Source: Verrucomicrobiia bacterium | Lineage (GTDB): Bacteria > Verrucomicrobiota > Verrucomicrobiia > Verrucomicrobiales > Akkermansiaceae | Assembly: GCA_947462875.1 (NCBI GenBank) | Contig: CANHQJ010000007.1 | Span: 95,682 to 159,681 of the forward strand | Reading direction: 5' to 3' | DNA length: 64,000 nucleotides | Part shown: positions 18,701 through 24,496 of the stretch, in pieces | Layout: each line of letters starts with the position of its first letter | How positions within the stretch are numbered: position 1 is the stretch's first letter | Made by a program: the position numbers and the translations under genes | Notes under the pieces: model-generated | Database searches by the model: none | Told to the model about the DNA's origin: nothing | What the model saw: only the letters and a program-made list of their open reading frames with translations

Positions 18701-18947
18701 CGAAGGCGAACACCCCACCGGTCAGCCCGCCACCGTCGCGTTCCGACTGACCGCCACGGAAGTGCAAGTCCTCGCCAGCAGCAAGGACGGCGAGTGGGAG
18801 CTGGTCAAAGCCTTCCCGCGCAGCGACTTCCCCGGCGAACCCGTCACCGTCCGCTACGGCAAAATCGGCACCACCTGGAACGGCCAATCCCACGCCGATC
18901 CCGGCACCGCAAACCCCTGCCGCGTCGAGTGGGTGAAACAGTATTGA
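15783..18947 (+). CDS. Secreted glycoside-hydrolase-like TIM-barrel protein (DUF6067-like)
   Basis: The 1054-residue protein starts with a signal peptide (MRWIHFVSLLGIAISQAAEG). An N-terminal beta-rich region with RYTGRVLFYPQ is followed by a central barrel-like domain. That domain contains FHSGQGSPVENTAKLREEGA, GIDGLYIDDTALDR, MLVEMSGIPYG and GMRTRWPWSGD; the Asp-Asp pair of YIDD looks like an active-site element. The C-terminal beta-sandwich resembles a carbohydrate-binding module. It is most likely an exported glycosidase of the DUF6067 group; the substrate is unknown. Confidence 0.7.
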   Translation: MRWIHFVSLLGIAISQAAEGNYNMPDAVTANMPTYAVTKKMTTAVDPAVLADFQKKHPAAFWVFGEDRQQAVRKGIIPAHWFEGGARQYQQFFGIAQPGEFYVFQACLIGAPALRAQVEFDALPGAAARVISPQGEKLDAFWLGVSIPQDAKPGRYTGRVLFYPQTTDHKNPAPALKESLSFTIEVKGDVLADGGTHDAWRLARLQWLDSTIAESDTEVTRPFTPIQVEETSRTLKILGRSVQLGANGIPTQVTSYFSPSNTSIAAQGTESFATAPELQCLLQGKPVVWKSTEFSFVKKSAVVTSWMARSEAEGLRLTVQGQLEFDGNLQLQMALASASDPAVTLDDVRFVVPWRAEVAQYAMGLGLQGGKCPPQHQWKWDVSKHQDALWMGDVHIGAMMRFKDSSNFRRPLINAYYDFSPLNLPASWGTGGVKWERGETTTTLTAYAGPKLVSLAQKEWHFDIDWYLTPFKPLDLKKHFGDRYFHSGQGSPVENTAKLREEGATILEVHHNRLCNPYINYPYNDDSITHLKDFVKQAHRDDMRVAVYYTTRELTQNLPEFFALKSMGGELILPRKPGVAWPVTNRSGPHPWLLEHVGDDIVPAWRENLRFAEYPQKLDLAVITTPDSRWNNFYLEGLQYLIKNVGIDGLYIDDTALDRKSMQRARRLLDADGNTGRRVSMHSWSHFNGLAKWSNSSIAFLELYPYYDGLWHGEGFNANASPDFMLVEMSGIPYGLMSEMLDHPNAWHGMVFGMRTRWPWSGDPRAQWQFEKMFGIEDSEFIGWWDESCPVKVDHPDCKVSVYRKNGKTLIALSSWAKTNAKVKLQIDWKALGLSPQKATLWAPACEKFQNEAVFAADGEIRVDANKGWMFIVDETPREIIIPAAMKNPREGLREMASAPALDLNIPANTVSTKDLAWVKGATVAMAQLDPKKDAGQSWGLGLALGWKNGNYLQINARTDGRWSLRRNGQELLEGEHPTGQPATVAFRLTATEVQVLASSKDGEWELVKAFPRSDFPGEPVTVRYGKIGTTWNGQSHADPGTANPCRVEWVKQY

Positions 18948-19023
18948 TGGGGACATACGCTCAGGGAAGACCTCCTGATCCCCTCCCTTGAAACTGTCGG
19001 GGCAGGTCACCCTCCAGCCTTGG

Positions 19024-19095
19024 CGTTCGTATATCAGCAATCCAAATTTCCCGCCTCACTGTCCAGCATCGCGTCCTGATATACGAACGGTTTTT
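19024..19095 (+). repeat. Perfect 14-bp inverted repeat followed by T5
   Basis: CGTTCGTATATCAG (19024-19037) is the exact reverse complement of CTGATATACGAACG (19076-19089). The loop is 38 nt and TTTTT follows at 19091-19095. It lies between the secreted TIM-barrel gene and the first cassette of the array. It could terminate transcription or be the remains of an insertion site. The short arms are less GC-rich than the surroundings. Confidence 0.6.
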
Positions 19096-19203
19096 GGAGA
19101 ATTTCCTTGTCGTAGCAAAGAAAACCTGATTCAATACTCTCTGAAATGCCCATCTGATATAACGGTCAGGTGGGATACGAATAAATACTGTTCTGCAAAA
19201 GAA

Positions 19204-20214
19204 ATGAGACACATTCTAGTTACCCTAATCTTCCTCACTTCGTTCGCATCCGCCGACGATCTGGAATCGCTCGATCTGCTCAACAATCGTCTCAGTATCT
19301 CGGTGCCCAAGGGAACTAAAAACGAAGCGCGAGGCCAGAGCATCATGGCCGCACACGAGGCAAACGAAAGCGAGACACGTCTCGTATTCGAGGACGGAGA
19401 GAAGAAACTTGTGGTGATGGCTTGGGAGTTGTTCCGGCGCGCCGGCGCCAACTACAAGGAGGAAGTACCGCAAGCCCTCAAGCACTGGTCAGAGAGCGAG
19501 TCGACACCGTTCAAAGTTTCGACGATAGGAGAGCGCATCACACTCGGCATCCCTGATGAGCCAAACACAGACGACGACGCGATTCTCTACTCAGCGGCGT
19601 TTTTTCACCACGAGGACGGTACGATTCAACGAGTCGCGGTCTATTTCAATCCTGAGTTCCACAAGACACCGGATCATTGCGCAGACCTTGCGAAGAAGAT
19701 TGTTGGGTCGATCAAGGCTGGTAAGAGATCTCTCGATCTGAAGGCGGGAGATCGGCATCTCGACGTTCTGAATGAAGGATTTCAAATGACCGTCTCGGTC
19801 CCCGAAGGTTGGACTTACACCACCCAGAAAGGGGTCGATTTTCTAGTGCACAACCTCGAGAAAGTTTCGGACTTCGGCTCTCCATCCGCCAGTATCGGTG
19901 TGTATATTGGAGGACATCCAGGTTACCATCACTCACGGATTGACGAAGACACACTTATAAAGGGCACTCGGAAAGCGGCGCTTTTTGGTGAACCTCGGGA
20001 GTGGTTCGAGTATTCCACTAAGGATTCCGAGGGTTGGAAAGGGCTAGAGATTATCACCGGCATTCCCGGCATTGATGACTACTGGAAGACCCACATTTTC
20101 ACGGGAGGTGCCGATGAGAAGCAACGCGATCAATTACTGAAGATCATATCGACAGCCAAGATCGAAAAGCGGGCAGAACAAGTCGGTGGTGGCAACGGCG
20201 GACAAGATCGCTAG
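19204..20214 (+). CDS. Cassette 1: secreted protein of unknown function
   Basis: The 336-residue protein starts with a signal peptide, MRHILVTLIFLTSFASADD. The rest is soluble, rich in Glu, Asp and Lys, and contains two similar segments: one beginning NNRLSISVPKGTKNEARG and one beginning NEGFQMTVSVPEGWTYTT. This suggests an internally duplicated domain. The family is not recognised. The start lies only 8 nt after the cassette boundary GTTCTGC, and the stop codon sits inside the 5' arm of the first attC-like site. Codon use is less GC-rich than in neighbouring chromosomal genes, as expected for transferred DNA. Confidence 0.75.
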   Translation: MRHILVTLIFLTSFASADDLESLDLLNNRLSISVPKGTKNEARGQSIMAAHEANESETRLVFEDGEKKLVVMAWELFRRAGANYKEEVPQALKHWSESESTPFKVSTIGERITLGIPDEPNTDDDAILYSAAFFHHEDGTIQRVAVYFNPEFHKTPDHCADLAKKIVGSIKAGKRSLDLKAGDRHLDVLNEGFQMTVSVPEGWTYTTQKGVDFLVHNLEKVSDFGSPSASIGVYIGGHPGYHHSRIDEDTLIKGTRKAALFGEPREWFEYSTKDSEGWKGLEIITGIPGIDDYWKTHIFTGGADEKQRDQLLKIISTAKIEKRAEQVGGGNGGQDR

Positions 20215-20269
20215 TTCGCTTCGCTCTGGAGGCCTTTTCTCCGCCGTGCCACACCTCAAACGTTAGCCC
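20171..20269 (+). repeat. attC-like site 1
   Basis: The site runs from GGGCAGAACAAG to CGTTAGCCC. Arm 20185-20202 (GGTGGTGGCAACGGCGGA) pairs with 20240-20255 (TCCGCCGTGCCACACC), with unpaired extra bases on the 5' arm as in integron attC sites. The stop codon of cassette 1 (20212-20214) lies within the site. Confidence 0.8.
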
Positions 20270-20275
20270 AAGAAA

Positions 20276-20749
20276 ATGACTCGCGACGAAGCATCACAAC
20301 TTGAAGCGGAGTTTGGAATCGCGTTCCCTCCGGTCTATCGCACCGCGATTACAAACTCTTACCCTTTCAGTGACGCTACAGAGGAGTTGGACACCGATGC
20401 GGAGAGCCTGCGCCAATCGAATCAAGGATGCCGTAGAGAGAATCCTTGGGGATTTCCATGGAGAACCAACTACTGGTGCATCGGAGGCGATGGGGCTGGC
20501 GGGTTCTATTTTATCGATACCAAGCAAGACGACTCGACGGTCTACTACTGCGACCATGAAGACATGCCATCGTCGATCGTGGATGTTGATCATATTAGCA
20601 TCACACCCTTTTCAGAGTTTGTTGACGAGGTTCAGCAGCTTGAGAGGGACATGGAGAAGTGGGAAGAAGACATGAAGGTGAAGGTTGCGAACCGCAAGTG
20701 GTGGCAGGTTTGGATTCCTCGTCAATGGCCACCAAAACCAAAGGGCTAA
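20276..20749 (+). CDS. Cassette 2: SMI1/KNR4 (SUKH) family protein
   Basis: The 157-residue protein resembles the SUKH superfamily: an N-terminal LEAEFGIAFPPVYRTAITNSYPF segment (helix followed by the 'P..Y' element) and a WCIGGDGAGGFYFIDTK core. Many SUKH members are immunity proteins against polymorphic or contact-dependent toxins. No toxin gene is next to it, so as a lone cassette gene it may protect against toxins from neighbouring cells; that is inference. The C-terminus (WWQVWIPRQWPPKPKG) runs into the start of the attC-like site, and its TAA stop is part of the 5' core sequence. Confidence 0.75.
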   Translation: MTRDEASQLEAEFGIAFPPVYRTAITNSYPFSDATEELDTDAESLRQSNQGCRRENPWGFPWRTNYWCIGGDGAGGFYFIDTKQDDSTVYYCDHEDMPSSIVDVDHISITPFSEFVDEVQQLERDMEKWEEDMKVKVANRKWWQVWIPRQWPPKPKG

Positions 20750-20872
20750 CAAGCCGCGTCATGACAACCACTACCAGCCGCCCAGTTTCGATGCTTTTCC
20801 GTAATTACAACACCAACCCCGTGATCGACGTGCGCCGCCGCTGGTAGTGGTGCATGCGCTCATCGTTCGGTG
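20743..20872 (+). repeat. attC-like site 2
   Basis: The site begins GGGCTAACAAGCCGCG and ends CGTTCGGTG. A perfect 12-bp stem joins ACCACTACCAGC (20767-20778) to GCTGGTAGTGGT (20840-20851), around a long variable loop. The first eight bases mirror the start of cassette 2 at 20262-20269. The loop is closely similar to that of site 4. Confidence 0.85.
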
Positions 20873-20938
20873 AAGAAATTCATGAAAAATTCACTCGAAG
20901 TTCATACTCCTGTCACATCGCAGAGCCAATCTCAGCAC

Positions 20939-21343
20939 ATGGCTAAACCAACTTTACACAATAGGGGTGCACTCGCGTTCACCGCATTATGCTTGTCGTT
21001 TGCGACGGTGTCTTGTGGCGACAAGGGAGATCCGTTGCCAGGTGGATACTTTATCTTCATTGCGAGCAGTTCAGAGATGTTTCTCAACGAGCCCAAGTAT
21101 GGTGGAAGTATTCCGCAGCTTGGCACGGATCTTGAGGAGATCGGGAATCATAACGAATTCATCTTCGGGCGCAGCGGAGCAGACCGGGGAGCAACGCCCG
21201 GCTATTTCCTGCTAAACACGAAGAGCGGATCAATCAAGACTGGCCTTGCGGAGAAAGATTGGCTCGCTGAATTGACAGCGGTGAGGATTCCTACTCCGCC
21301 GAAACTGGTCGATCCAGGCAGCAAGAGCCCAAGGAGGCAATGA
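20939..21343 (+). CDS. Cassette 3: putative lipoprotein
   Basis: The 134-residue protein is read from the ATG at 20939, because MAKPTLHNRGALAFTALCLSFATVSCGD is a lipoprotein signal with cysteine after TVS. An in-frame GTG at 20870 would add 23 residues but falls inside the attC-like site. The mature part contains GGYFIFIASSSEMFLNEPKYGG and GYFLLNTKSGSIKTGL, suggesting a small beta-rich domain. No family is recognised. It is flanked by attC-like sites 2 and 3. Confidence 0.65.
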   Translation: MAKPTLHNRGALAFTALCLSFATVSCGDKGDPLPGGYFIFIASSSEMFLNEPKYGGSIPQLGTDLEEIGNHNEFIFGRSGADRGATPGYFLLNTKSGSIKTGLAEKDWLAELTAVRIPTPPKLVDPGSKSPRRQ

Positions 21344-21382
21344 TAGCGATTTCGCAGCGGACTTTGACCGTTCCAACAAGCC

Positions 21383-21473
21383 CACCGAACAAGTCGTGGG
21401 AGGGCAACCGCTGACAACGTCCTTCTTTGAATCGGGGTCCTGCGCGGCGGTGCCTCCACATCTAACGTTCGCC
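21383..21473 (+). repeat. attC-like site 3
   Basis: The site runs from CACCGAACAAGTCG to CGTTCGCC. Arm 21396-21411 (GTGGGAGGGCAACCGC) pairs with 21447-21459 (GCGGTGCCTCCAC), with three extra bases on the 5' arm. Its first eight bases mirror the start of cassette 3 (GTTCGGTG, 20865-20872). Confidence 0.85.
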
Positions 21474-21487
21474 GAAAAAAGGTGCCC

Positions 21488-21970
21488 ATGACTTCATCAT
21501 ATCATCTAGCCTCGAAAAGCTGTATGTTGCTGCCCTCCCTTTTCGCGGCAGCGGTAGTGAGTTGCGCATATCCCAACCAGTTTAGAAACGCTGATACTGG
21601 GGTGCCACGCGCTATGTTGACTGCCGATCCTGGCGACCATTGGAGAGATAGCGGTCCGGCAGTTTTCGCAATCAATTCTCAGCCAACATCATTTTGGCGG
21701 GTCGGTGAGAAGTTCCACGTTCCTCCTGGTGAGACTGTCTTGACGGTCATTGCGGATCGCGAACCCTATGGATTTAAGCCCTTGCGGTTCAGGGCAGTTC
21801 AAGGAAGGCATTACCATTTGCGGTATGGGGGAGATCGCCGATCCGTTGTTCTCTATGACATCACGAACCTCGAGAAGACCACCACTATTGCGCAGACATT
21901 GAGGGAAGGTGGTTTGCCGGGTTCGGGGCCGAAAGTTAAAACACCAGAAGGCGAACAAGCCGCGCCGTGA
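21488..21970 (+). CDS. Cassette 4: putative lipoprotein
   Basis: The 160-residue protein starts at the ATG at 21488 (MTSSYHLASKSCMLLPSLFAAAVVSCAYP), a lipoprotein-type signal with cysteine after VVS. The mature region is about 110 residues with alternating hydrophobic positions (FAINSQPTSFWRVGEKFHVPPGETVLTVIADREPYGFKPLRFRAVQGRHYHLRYGG). It looks like a small beta-sandwich protein similar to PEGA-type envelope domains; that comparison is by eye only. The coding end, EGEQAAP, already lies in attC-like site 4. Confidence 0.65.
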   Translation: MTSSYHLASKSCMLLPSLFAAAVVSCAYPNQFRNADTGVPRAMLTADPGDHWRDSGPAVFAINSQPTSFWRVGEKFHVPPGETVLTVIADREPYGFKPLRFRAVQGRHYHLRYGGDRRSVVLYDITNLEKTTTIAQTLREGGLPGSGPKVKTPEGEQAAP

Positions 21971-22077
21971 CAACCCCTACCAGCCGCCCTGTTTTGATGA
22001 TTTTACCTGACTACAACCCTCACCCCGTGATCGACGTGCGCCGCCGCTGGTAGGGGTGCACGCGCTCTACGTTGGGC
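21950..22077 (+). repeat. attC-like site 4
   Basis: The site begins GGCGAACAAGCCGCG and ends GTTGGGC, which fits the integron core consensus GTTRRRY. The 12-bp stem ACCCCTACCAGC (21973-21984) / GCTGGTAGGGGT (22046-22057) shows a compensatory change relative to site 2, which supports selection for the hairpin. Confidence 0.87.
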
Positions 22078-22122
22078 AAAATTCAGACTTCCCTCTGACG
22101 TTTTCCATGCTAACTTACACAC

Positions 22123-22347
22123 ATGAGCATTGACCAGATCGCCCCAGAAGCCTTGAAGCTCCCGATGCGGGAGCGCGCACTTCTTGCTGCATCCTTATGG
22201 GAGAGCATCGAAGATCCATTCGAGCTTCCCGTCGATTACGAGGACGAGGCCGCCTTGAACCTTGCCGAAGAACGGGATCAAGAGATTGAGAGCGGTCGTG
22301 TGCAAGCAGTGTTGCACCAGGACTTGATGCAACGTCTGAGGCAATGA
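22123..22347 (+). CDS. Cassette 5: addiction-module antitoxin (RelB/TIGR02574-like)
   Basis: The 74-residue protein (MSIDQIAPEALKLPMRERALLAASLWESIEDP) has the helical pattern of TIGR02574 addiction-module components, which are partners of ParE-type toxins. Its stop codon overlaps the ATG of the next gene (ATGA), the usual coupling of an antitoxin to its toxin. It is expected to bind and neutralise the downstream toxin and to repress the operon. Toxin-antitoxin cassettes are common in large integron arrays, where they stabilise the array. Confidence 0.85.
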   Translation: MSIDQIAPEALKLPMRERALLAASLWESIEDPFELPVDYEDEAALNLAEERDQEIESGRVQAVLHQDLMQRLRQ

Positions 22348-22637
22348 GGATCGAGTATCATCCTGCGATAGAGGCCGAACTTGCAGAGATCCGGGATTTC
22401 TACAACGAGCGTTCCCCTCATCTTGGTGATGACTTCATCAATGAATTTGAGAGACAAGTTCTTCGCATCGCAGCCATGCCAACCCGCTGGATGACCGTCC
22501 GTGGGGATACGCGAAGGGCGTTGATGAAGAGATTTCCCTATTTGATCCTATTTCGGTTTGTTTCTGAGTCGGTGATTCGTGTCACGGTGATCAAGCACGA
22601 ACGGCGACACCCAGCATACGGATCAAACCGAACCTAA
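22344..22637 (+). CDS. Cassette 5: RelE/ParE family toxin
   Basis: The 97-residue protein has the RelE/ParE fold signature: MRIEYHPAIEAELAEIRDFYNERSP at the N-terminus, then RRALMKRFPYLILFRF and the C-terminal IKHERRHPAYG. ParE members usually poison DNA gyrase and RelE members cut mRNA; the conserved residues seen here fit the ParE side better. It overlaps the upstream antitoxin gene by four bases. The site following it is the most degenerate of the first five attC-like elements. Confidence 0.87.
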   Translation: MRIEYHPAIEAELAEIRDFYNERSPHLGDDFINEFERQVLRIAAMPTRWMTVRGDTRRALMKRFPYLILFRFVSESVIRVTVIKHERRHPAYGSNRT

Positions 22638-22766
22638 GCCTAAAACAAGACGTCACTCTTAACGCCTGCCCCACCTCCAGTTCCAGCCGCCATGACCGTT
22701 ATAACCTCAACCCCGTGTTCCATCCTCGTCCCCGGTAAGGCGTAGGAGAAATCGATCGTTTCGCTT
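22638..22766 (+). repeat. attC-like site 5 (degenerate)
   Basis: The site starts GCCTAAAACAAG directly after the toxin stop codon and ends CGTTTCGCTT. ACGCCT (22662-22667) pairs with AGGCGT (22738-22743), extended weakly outward. The loop contains CCAGCCGCC and ACCCCGTG segments shared with sites 2 and 4. Its first bases no longer mirror the cassette start GTTGGGC exactly. Confidence 0.6.
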
Positions 22767-22774
22767 AAAAAAAC

Positions 22775-23329
22775 ATGCGACTTACTCTCCTCACAGCACC
22801 GATGCTACTTCTGCTTTCGTGCGATAGCTCCTCAAGTGGAGGGTCGCACACCTCTCCACAAGACAAGCGCAAGATGACTGTCGTATTTCAAACTCCTACC
22901 GATGCCGATGAGACGGTGCGGATGCTCTGGCAACGGAGCTATCCGAAGGAGTATTCTGACTTGCTCAGACGGGCTAAGGAATCTCGCGATGGGACGGATC
23001 CATTCGCCGATCCGATCGATATTCCGGACACCGAGCTAACACCGGGCACCTTCGGTTTGCTCGGTTGGGGGCGAGCAATTGTCCCACGAGTGTTCGATGA
23101 GCTAGGCTATCCTCTGAAGGATGGAGCAGAGGCAAGCTATGAGGCCGCCTCCGGTCGTTTCAAGATCACGCATTCCTCGCCAGCGATTGAATCATTTCGA
23201 GCCCGTTTCCCGGAGTTCAAACAAATACAAAGCGAACAAGCCGGCACTGGGCAACCCGTTACCCGTCCCGAGTCGGATTCGGAGGGTGGCGACAAACCTC
23301 AACCTGAAGCAGAGGGGCGCTTCCGGTAG
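22775..23329 (+). CDS. Cassette 6: putative lipoprotein
   Basis: The 184-residue protein starts MRLTLLTAPMLLLLSCDSSSSGG, a lipoprotein signal with cysteine after LLS. The mature part includes TPTDADETVRMLWQRSYPKEYSDLLRRAKESRDG and FGLLGWGRAIVPRVFDELGYPL. No family is recognised. The last 30 or so residues (QAGTGQPVTRPESDSEGGDKPQPEAEG) are low-complexity and are encoded by the attC-like site, so this tail is probably a by-product of the recombination site. The stop codon is inside the site. Confidence 0.65.
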   Translation: MRLTLLTAPMLLLLSCDSSSSGGSHTSPQDKRKMTVVFQTPTDADETVRMLWQRSYPKEYSDLLRRAKESRDGTDPFADPIDIPDTELTPGTFGLLGWGRAIVPRVFDELGYPLKDGAEASYEAASGRFKITHSSPAIESFRARFPEFKQIQSEQAGTGQPVTRPESDSEGGDKPQPEAEGRFR

Positions 23330-23355
23330 TGGTATGCTTTGTCTAAACGTGCAAC
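23230..23355 (+). repeat. attC-like site 6 (degenerate)
   Basis: The site begins AAGCGAACAAGCCGG, mirroring the start of cassette 6 with one base fewer (GTTTCGCTT at 22758). An inner stem pairs CGTTACCC with GGGTGGCG through two G-U type pairs, and the 3' core is reduced to CGTGCAAC. About 70 bp resemble site 7. Confidence 0.55.
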
Positions 23356-23359
23356 AAAA

Positions 23360-23902
23360 ATGAACATCTTCTTCGCCATCTTTCGCTTTGTTTGCCTTCT
23401 TCCATGCGTCGTTCATGCAGAGAACAAAATGCCACCTGAGGTGATACGTGTTCTAGAGCAGATCCCGAAAATCAAGGCTGGCGATACACTTGGTTCATTC
23501 CTTGCATCCGCGAAAATTAAAGCCCAAGCTAAGGAACTCGACGGCGTTACCAGCCGTAGTTGCTTATTCACAACATGGACGATGGAAGACTCAGGGAAAT
23601 GGCTATTGTGGACATCTTCACGTTACGCGCCAATGCAAGTCCACGAACAGTCAGGCAAGCATTGGACGGAGCGAAGAGACGAGGGAGAACTTTTCAGCGT
23701 CTCGATTTATTACCGCGAGGACACCACTGAGCCTTTGGATTTCCAACGACATCAGCGTCAAATGCCATATTATTCTGGTCGAAAAGTGCATACGAAATTA
23801 GACACCGAAAAAGCCAACACTGGGCAATCCGCTACCGGCCCTCAATCGAAGCCGGAGGGTAGCGACAAATCTCAAACAAAGTCGGAGGGGAGCACTCGGT
23901 AG
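23360..23902 (+). CDS. Cassette 7: secreted protein of unknown function
   Basis: The 180-residue protein is read from the ATG at 23360 because MNIFFAIFRFVCLLPCVVHAEN is a signal peptide. The mature part includes IPKIKAGDTLGSFLASAKIKAQAKEL and TWTMEDSGKWLLWTSSRYAPMQVH, not matching a known family. The C-terminal tail, ANTGQSATGPQSKPEGSDKSQTKSEGS, resembles the tail of cassette 6 and is encoded within the attC-like site. Confidence 0.62.
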   Translation: MNIFFAIFRFVCLLPCVVHAENKMPPEVIRVLEQIPKIKAGDTLGSFLASAKIKAQAKELDGVTSRSCLFTTWTMEDSGKWLLWTSSRYAPMQVHEQSGKHWTERRDEGELFSVSIYYREDTTEPLDFQRHQRQMPYYSGRKVHTKLDTEKANTGQSATGPQSKPEGSDKSQTKSEGSTR

Positions 23903-23936
23903 GGGGGTGCCGGTGTCGGTCCTAGCGCGGTAACAT
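23811..23936 (+). repeat. attC-like site 7 (degenerate, end of array)
   Basis: The site starts AAGCCAACACTGGGCA. CACTGGGCA near 23818-23826 pairs imperfectly with TGCCGGTG (23908-23915), and CGCTACC pairs with GGTAGCG inside. The inner stem covaries with site 6. The 3' core is not conserved (GGTAACA), so this may be a dead end of the array. Confidence 0.45.
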
Positions 23937-24496
23937 TTTGATTTTCTACTAGCCTAACGGTTGTTGTGTTTTTTTCTCGAAGCATTAGCACGGAAAGATT
24001 TTGTTACATGGAAATGATTCGAGAGAAAAAGGCCCTCTTGCATCCCTTCAGGATGCGGGAATTTTGGGGATGGCTTTCCGGTGGTGTCGCTCGTGCCTCG
24101 CTCGACCACCGGCTACCTTCTTTCATCCCGCTGGGATGGCATCGGGTCGTATGCGTCCTATGAAGAGCCTTTCTGGGGTGACCCCGGATAAACATAGATT
24201 CTAACGATACACAGTAAAAAAGGGCTGGGCTTGCGGTCGGTGGGATGAATCCCTCGGCTACGATCGTGATACCGCTATGCGGTGGGGGATTTGGATGTCG
24301 TGCACATCTGTTCAAAACCTTTGCCTTACGGATGCACTAACGGCGCGCGTCGGCAGTGACTACCCTATTTTGCGGAGTTTGATGGAAGTTTCCCGAATTT
24401 CCAGACTGGATATGCGAAGGAATCTGCTCCGGAATTCATCTTGATCGGGACATTTTCCCTTGTCGGCTCCGCTGAATCCTCGTAAGACTCTTGTGT
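23937..24496 (+). other. Intergenic region with REP-like repeats, no gene seen
   Basis: This stretch of about 560 nt contains one REP-like repeat (listed separately) and a second palindromic patch at about 24225-24290, with ACCGCTATGCGGT. The open frames here are short, lack start-site context and translate repeat sequence, so none is called. The last 60 nt should contain the promoter of the downstream DUF1080 gene. Confidence 0.6.
24040..24140 (+). repeat. REP-like dispersed repeat, copy 1
   Basis: The unit contains CATCCCTTCAGGATG (24041-24055), a stem CCGGTGGT (24078-24085) / ACCACCGG (24105-24112) around a TCGCTCGTGCCTCGCTCG loop, then GGCTACC and CATCCC-GCT-GGGATG (24124-24138). The same order recurs at 26290-26392 and, inverted, at 26145-26208. 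Confidence 0.75.

Larger units (their letters stand above)
19190..23936 (+). mobile_element. Integron-type gene cassette array without an integrase (CALIN)
   Basis: Seven small transcription units, all on the plus strand and of lower GC than the flanks, are each followed by a hairpin-forming site of about 90-130 bp beginning near AACAAG. In cassettes 1-4 the first bases exactly mirror the start of the cassette's own site: GTTCTGC/GCAGAAC, GTTAGCCC/GGGCTAAC, GTTCGGTG/CACCGAAC and GTTCGCC/GGCGAAC. Cassette 6 matches with one extra base (GTTTCGCTT/AAGCGAAC); cassettes 5 and 7 are degenerate. This is the expected signature of circular cassettes inserted at attC sites. No tyrosine-recombinase IntI gene is present in the window. 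Confidence 0.8.

Noticed and set aside
19190..23936. CRISPR array as an explanation for the regularly spaced repeats
   Set aside because: Repeats are about 90-130 bp, imperfect, and separated by genes of 250-1000 bp; there are no short identical repeats, unique spacers or cas genes.
24004..24315. Minus-strand open frame of about 103 residues
   Set aside because: It translates the REP-like repeat and lies in a repeat-rich intergenic region with no start context.
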